Of a stretch of DNA of 64,000 nucleotides, positions 62,728 through 64,000 are shown piece after piece. Source of the stretch: Paramesorhizobium deserti (GTDB taxonomy: Bacteria; Pseudomonadota; Alphaproteobacteria; Rhizobiales; Rhizobiaceae); assembly GCF_001558695.1 (NCBI RefSeq), contig NZ_LNTU01000012.1, positions 124,001 to 188,000 of the forward strand, in the 5' to 3' direction. The notes below the pieces were generated by a model, which did not search any database, was not told the DNA's origin, and was given only the letters and a program-made list of their open reading frames with translations. A program made the translations under genes and the position numbers. Position 1 is the stretch's first letter; each line of letters opens with the position of its first letter.

Positions 62728-64000
<1,273 letters not shown>

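Overview
This 64 kb window is a dense, GC-rich chromosomal segment of an alphaproteobacterium. It most resembles Hyphomicrobiales (Rhizobiales) of the Brucellaceae/Phyllobacteriaceae type. The evidence is gene content and order (fused secDF next to DUF498 and phytoene-synthase-like genes; NDUFA12 homologue-DUF2155-aat; accC-accB-aroQ; iscS-sufBCDSTA; tmk-holB-metG), the domain style of RNase E, and several families of short palindromic intergenic repeats. This is inference from gene families and order; no database was searched. There is no prophage, insertion sequence or CRISPR array. Almost everything is core metabolism, so the novelty lies mainly in small and non-coding elements.

Layout. 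1-3.7 kb: end of a urea ABC transporter operon (urtB partial, urtC, urtD, urtE). 3.7-8.7 kb: a DUF815 ATPase, then yajC-secDF followed by homologues of two mitochondrial complex I assembly factors. 8.7-13.3 kb: trmFO, an unknown secreted protein that may use a CTG start, a DUF1127 micro-gene with a downstream array of six anti-Shine-Dalgarno hairpins on the minus strand, and a DUF2157/GDYXXLXY membrane pair. 13.4-22.3 kb: tRNA-Leu, trigger factor, gatB, an acetyltransferase, the NDUFA12 homologue, a DUF2155 protein, and on the minus strand aat, accC, accB, aroQ and a DsbA-like protein. 22.4-36.8 kb: envelope and RNA turnover genes (M48 protease, aminotransferase, RNase E with a long leader, amidase, PBP1A, prfB with its programmed frameshift, an M23 peptidase, DUF455, Bcp). 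37-45 kb: a giant AsmA-like protein, tyrS, anmK and a hydrolase.

44.2-52.1 kb is the iron-sulfur cluster assembly locus: an IscS-type desulfurase, sufB, sufC, sufD, sufS, sufT and sufA. 52.1-64 kb holds a TfoX-like protein, a TetR regulator divergent from a Tat-exported hydrolase with a clear operator, a NUDIX hydrolase, a DEAD-box helicase, NAD kinase, tRNA-Ser, tRNA-Thr, a diguanylate cyclase, RlpA, a D,D-carboxypeptidase, tmk, holB and the start of metG.

The strongest candidate for a little-described system is the minus-strand DUF1127 plus hairpin array at 10757-11309. Six stem-loops each present CUCCUCCC in the loop when read on the minus strand. They form two tandem copies of a three-hairpin unit and end in an intrinsic terminator. 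This matches the logic of the alphaproteobacterial 'cuckoo'/CcsR RNAs, which are cotranscribed with a DUF1127 gene, but in a duplicated three-hairpin form. A LysR-type palindrome lies upstream.
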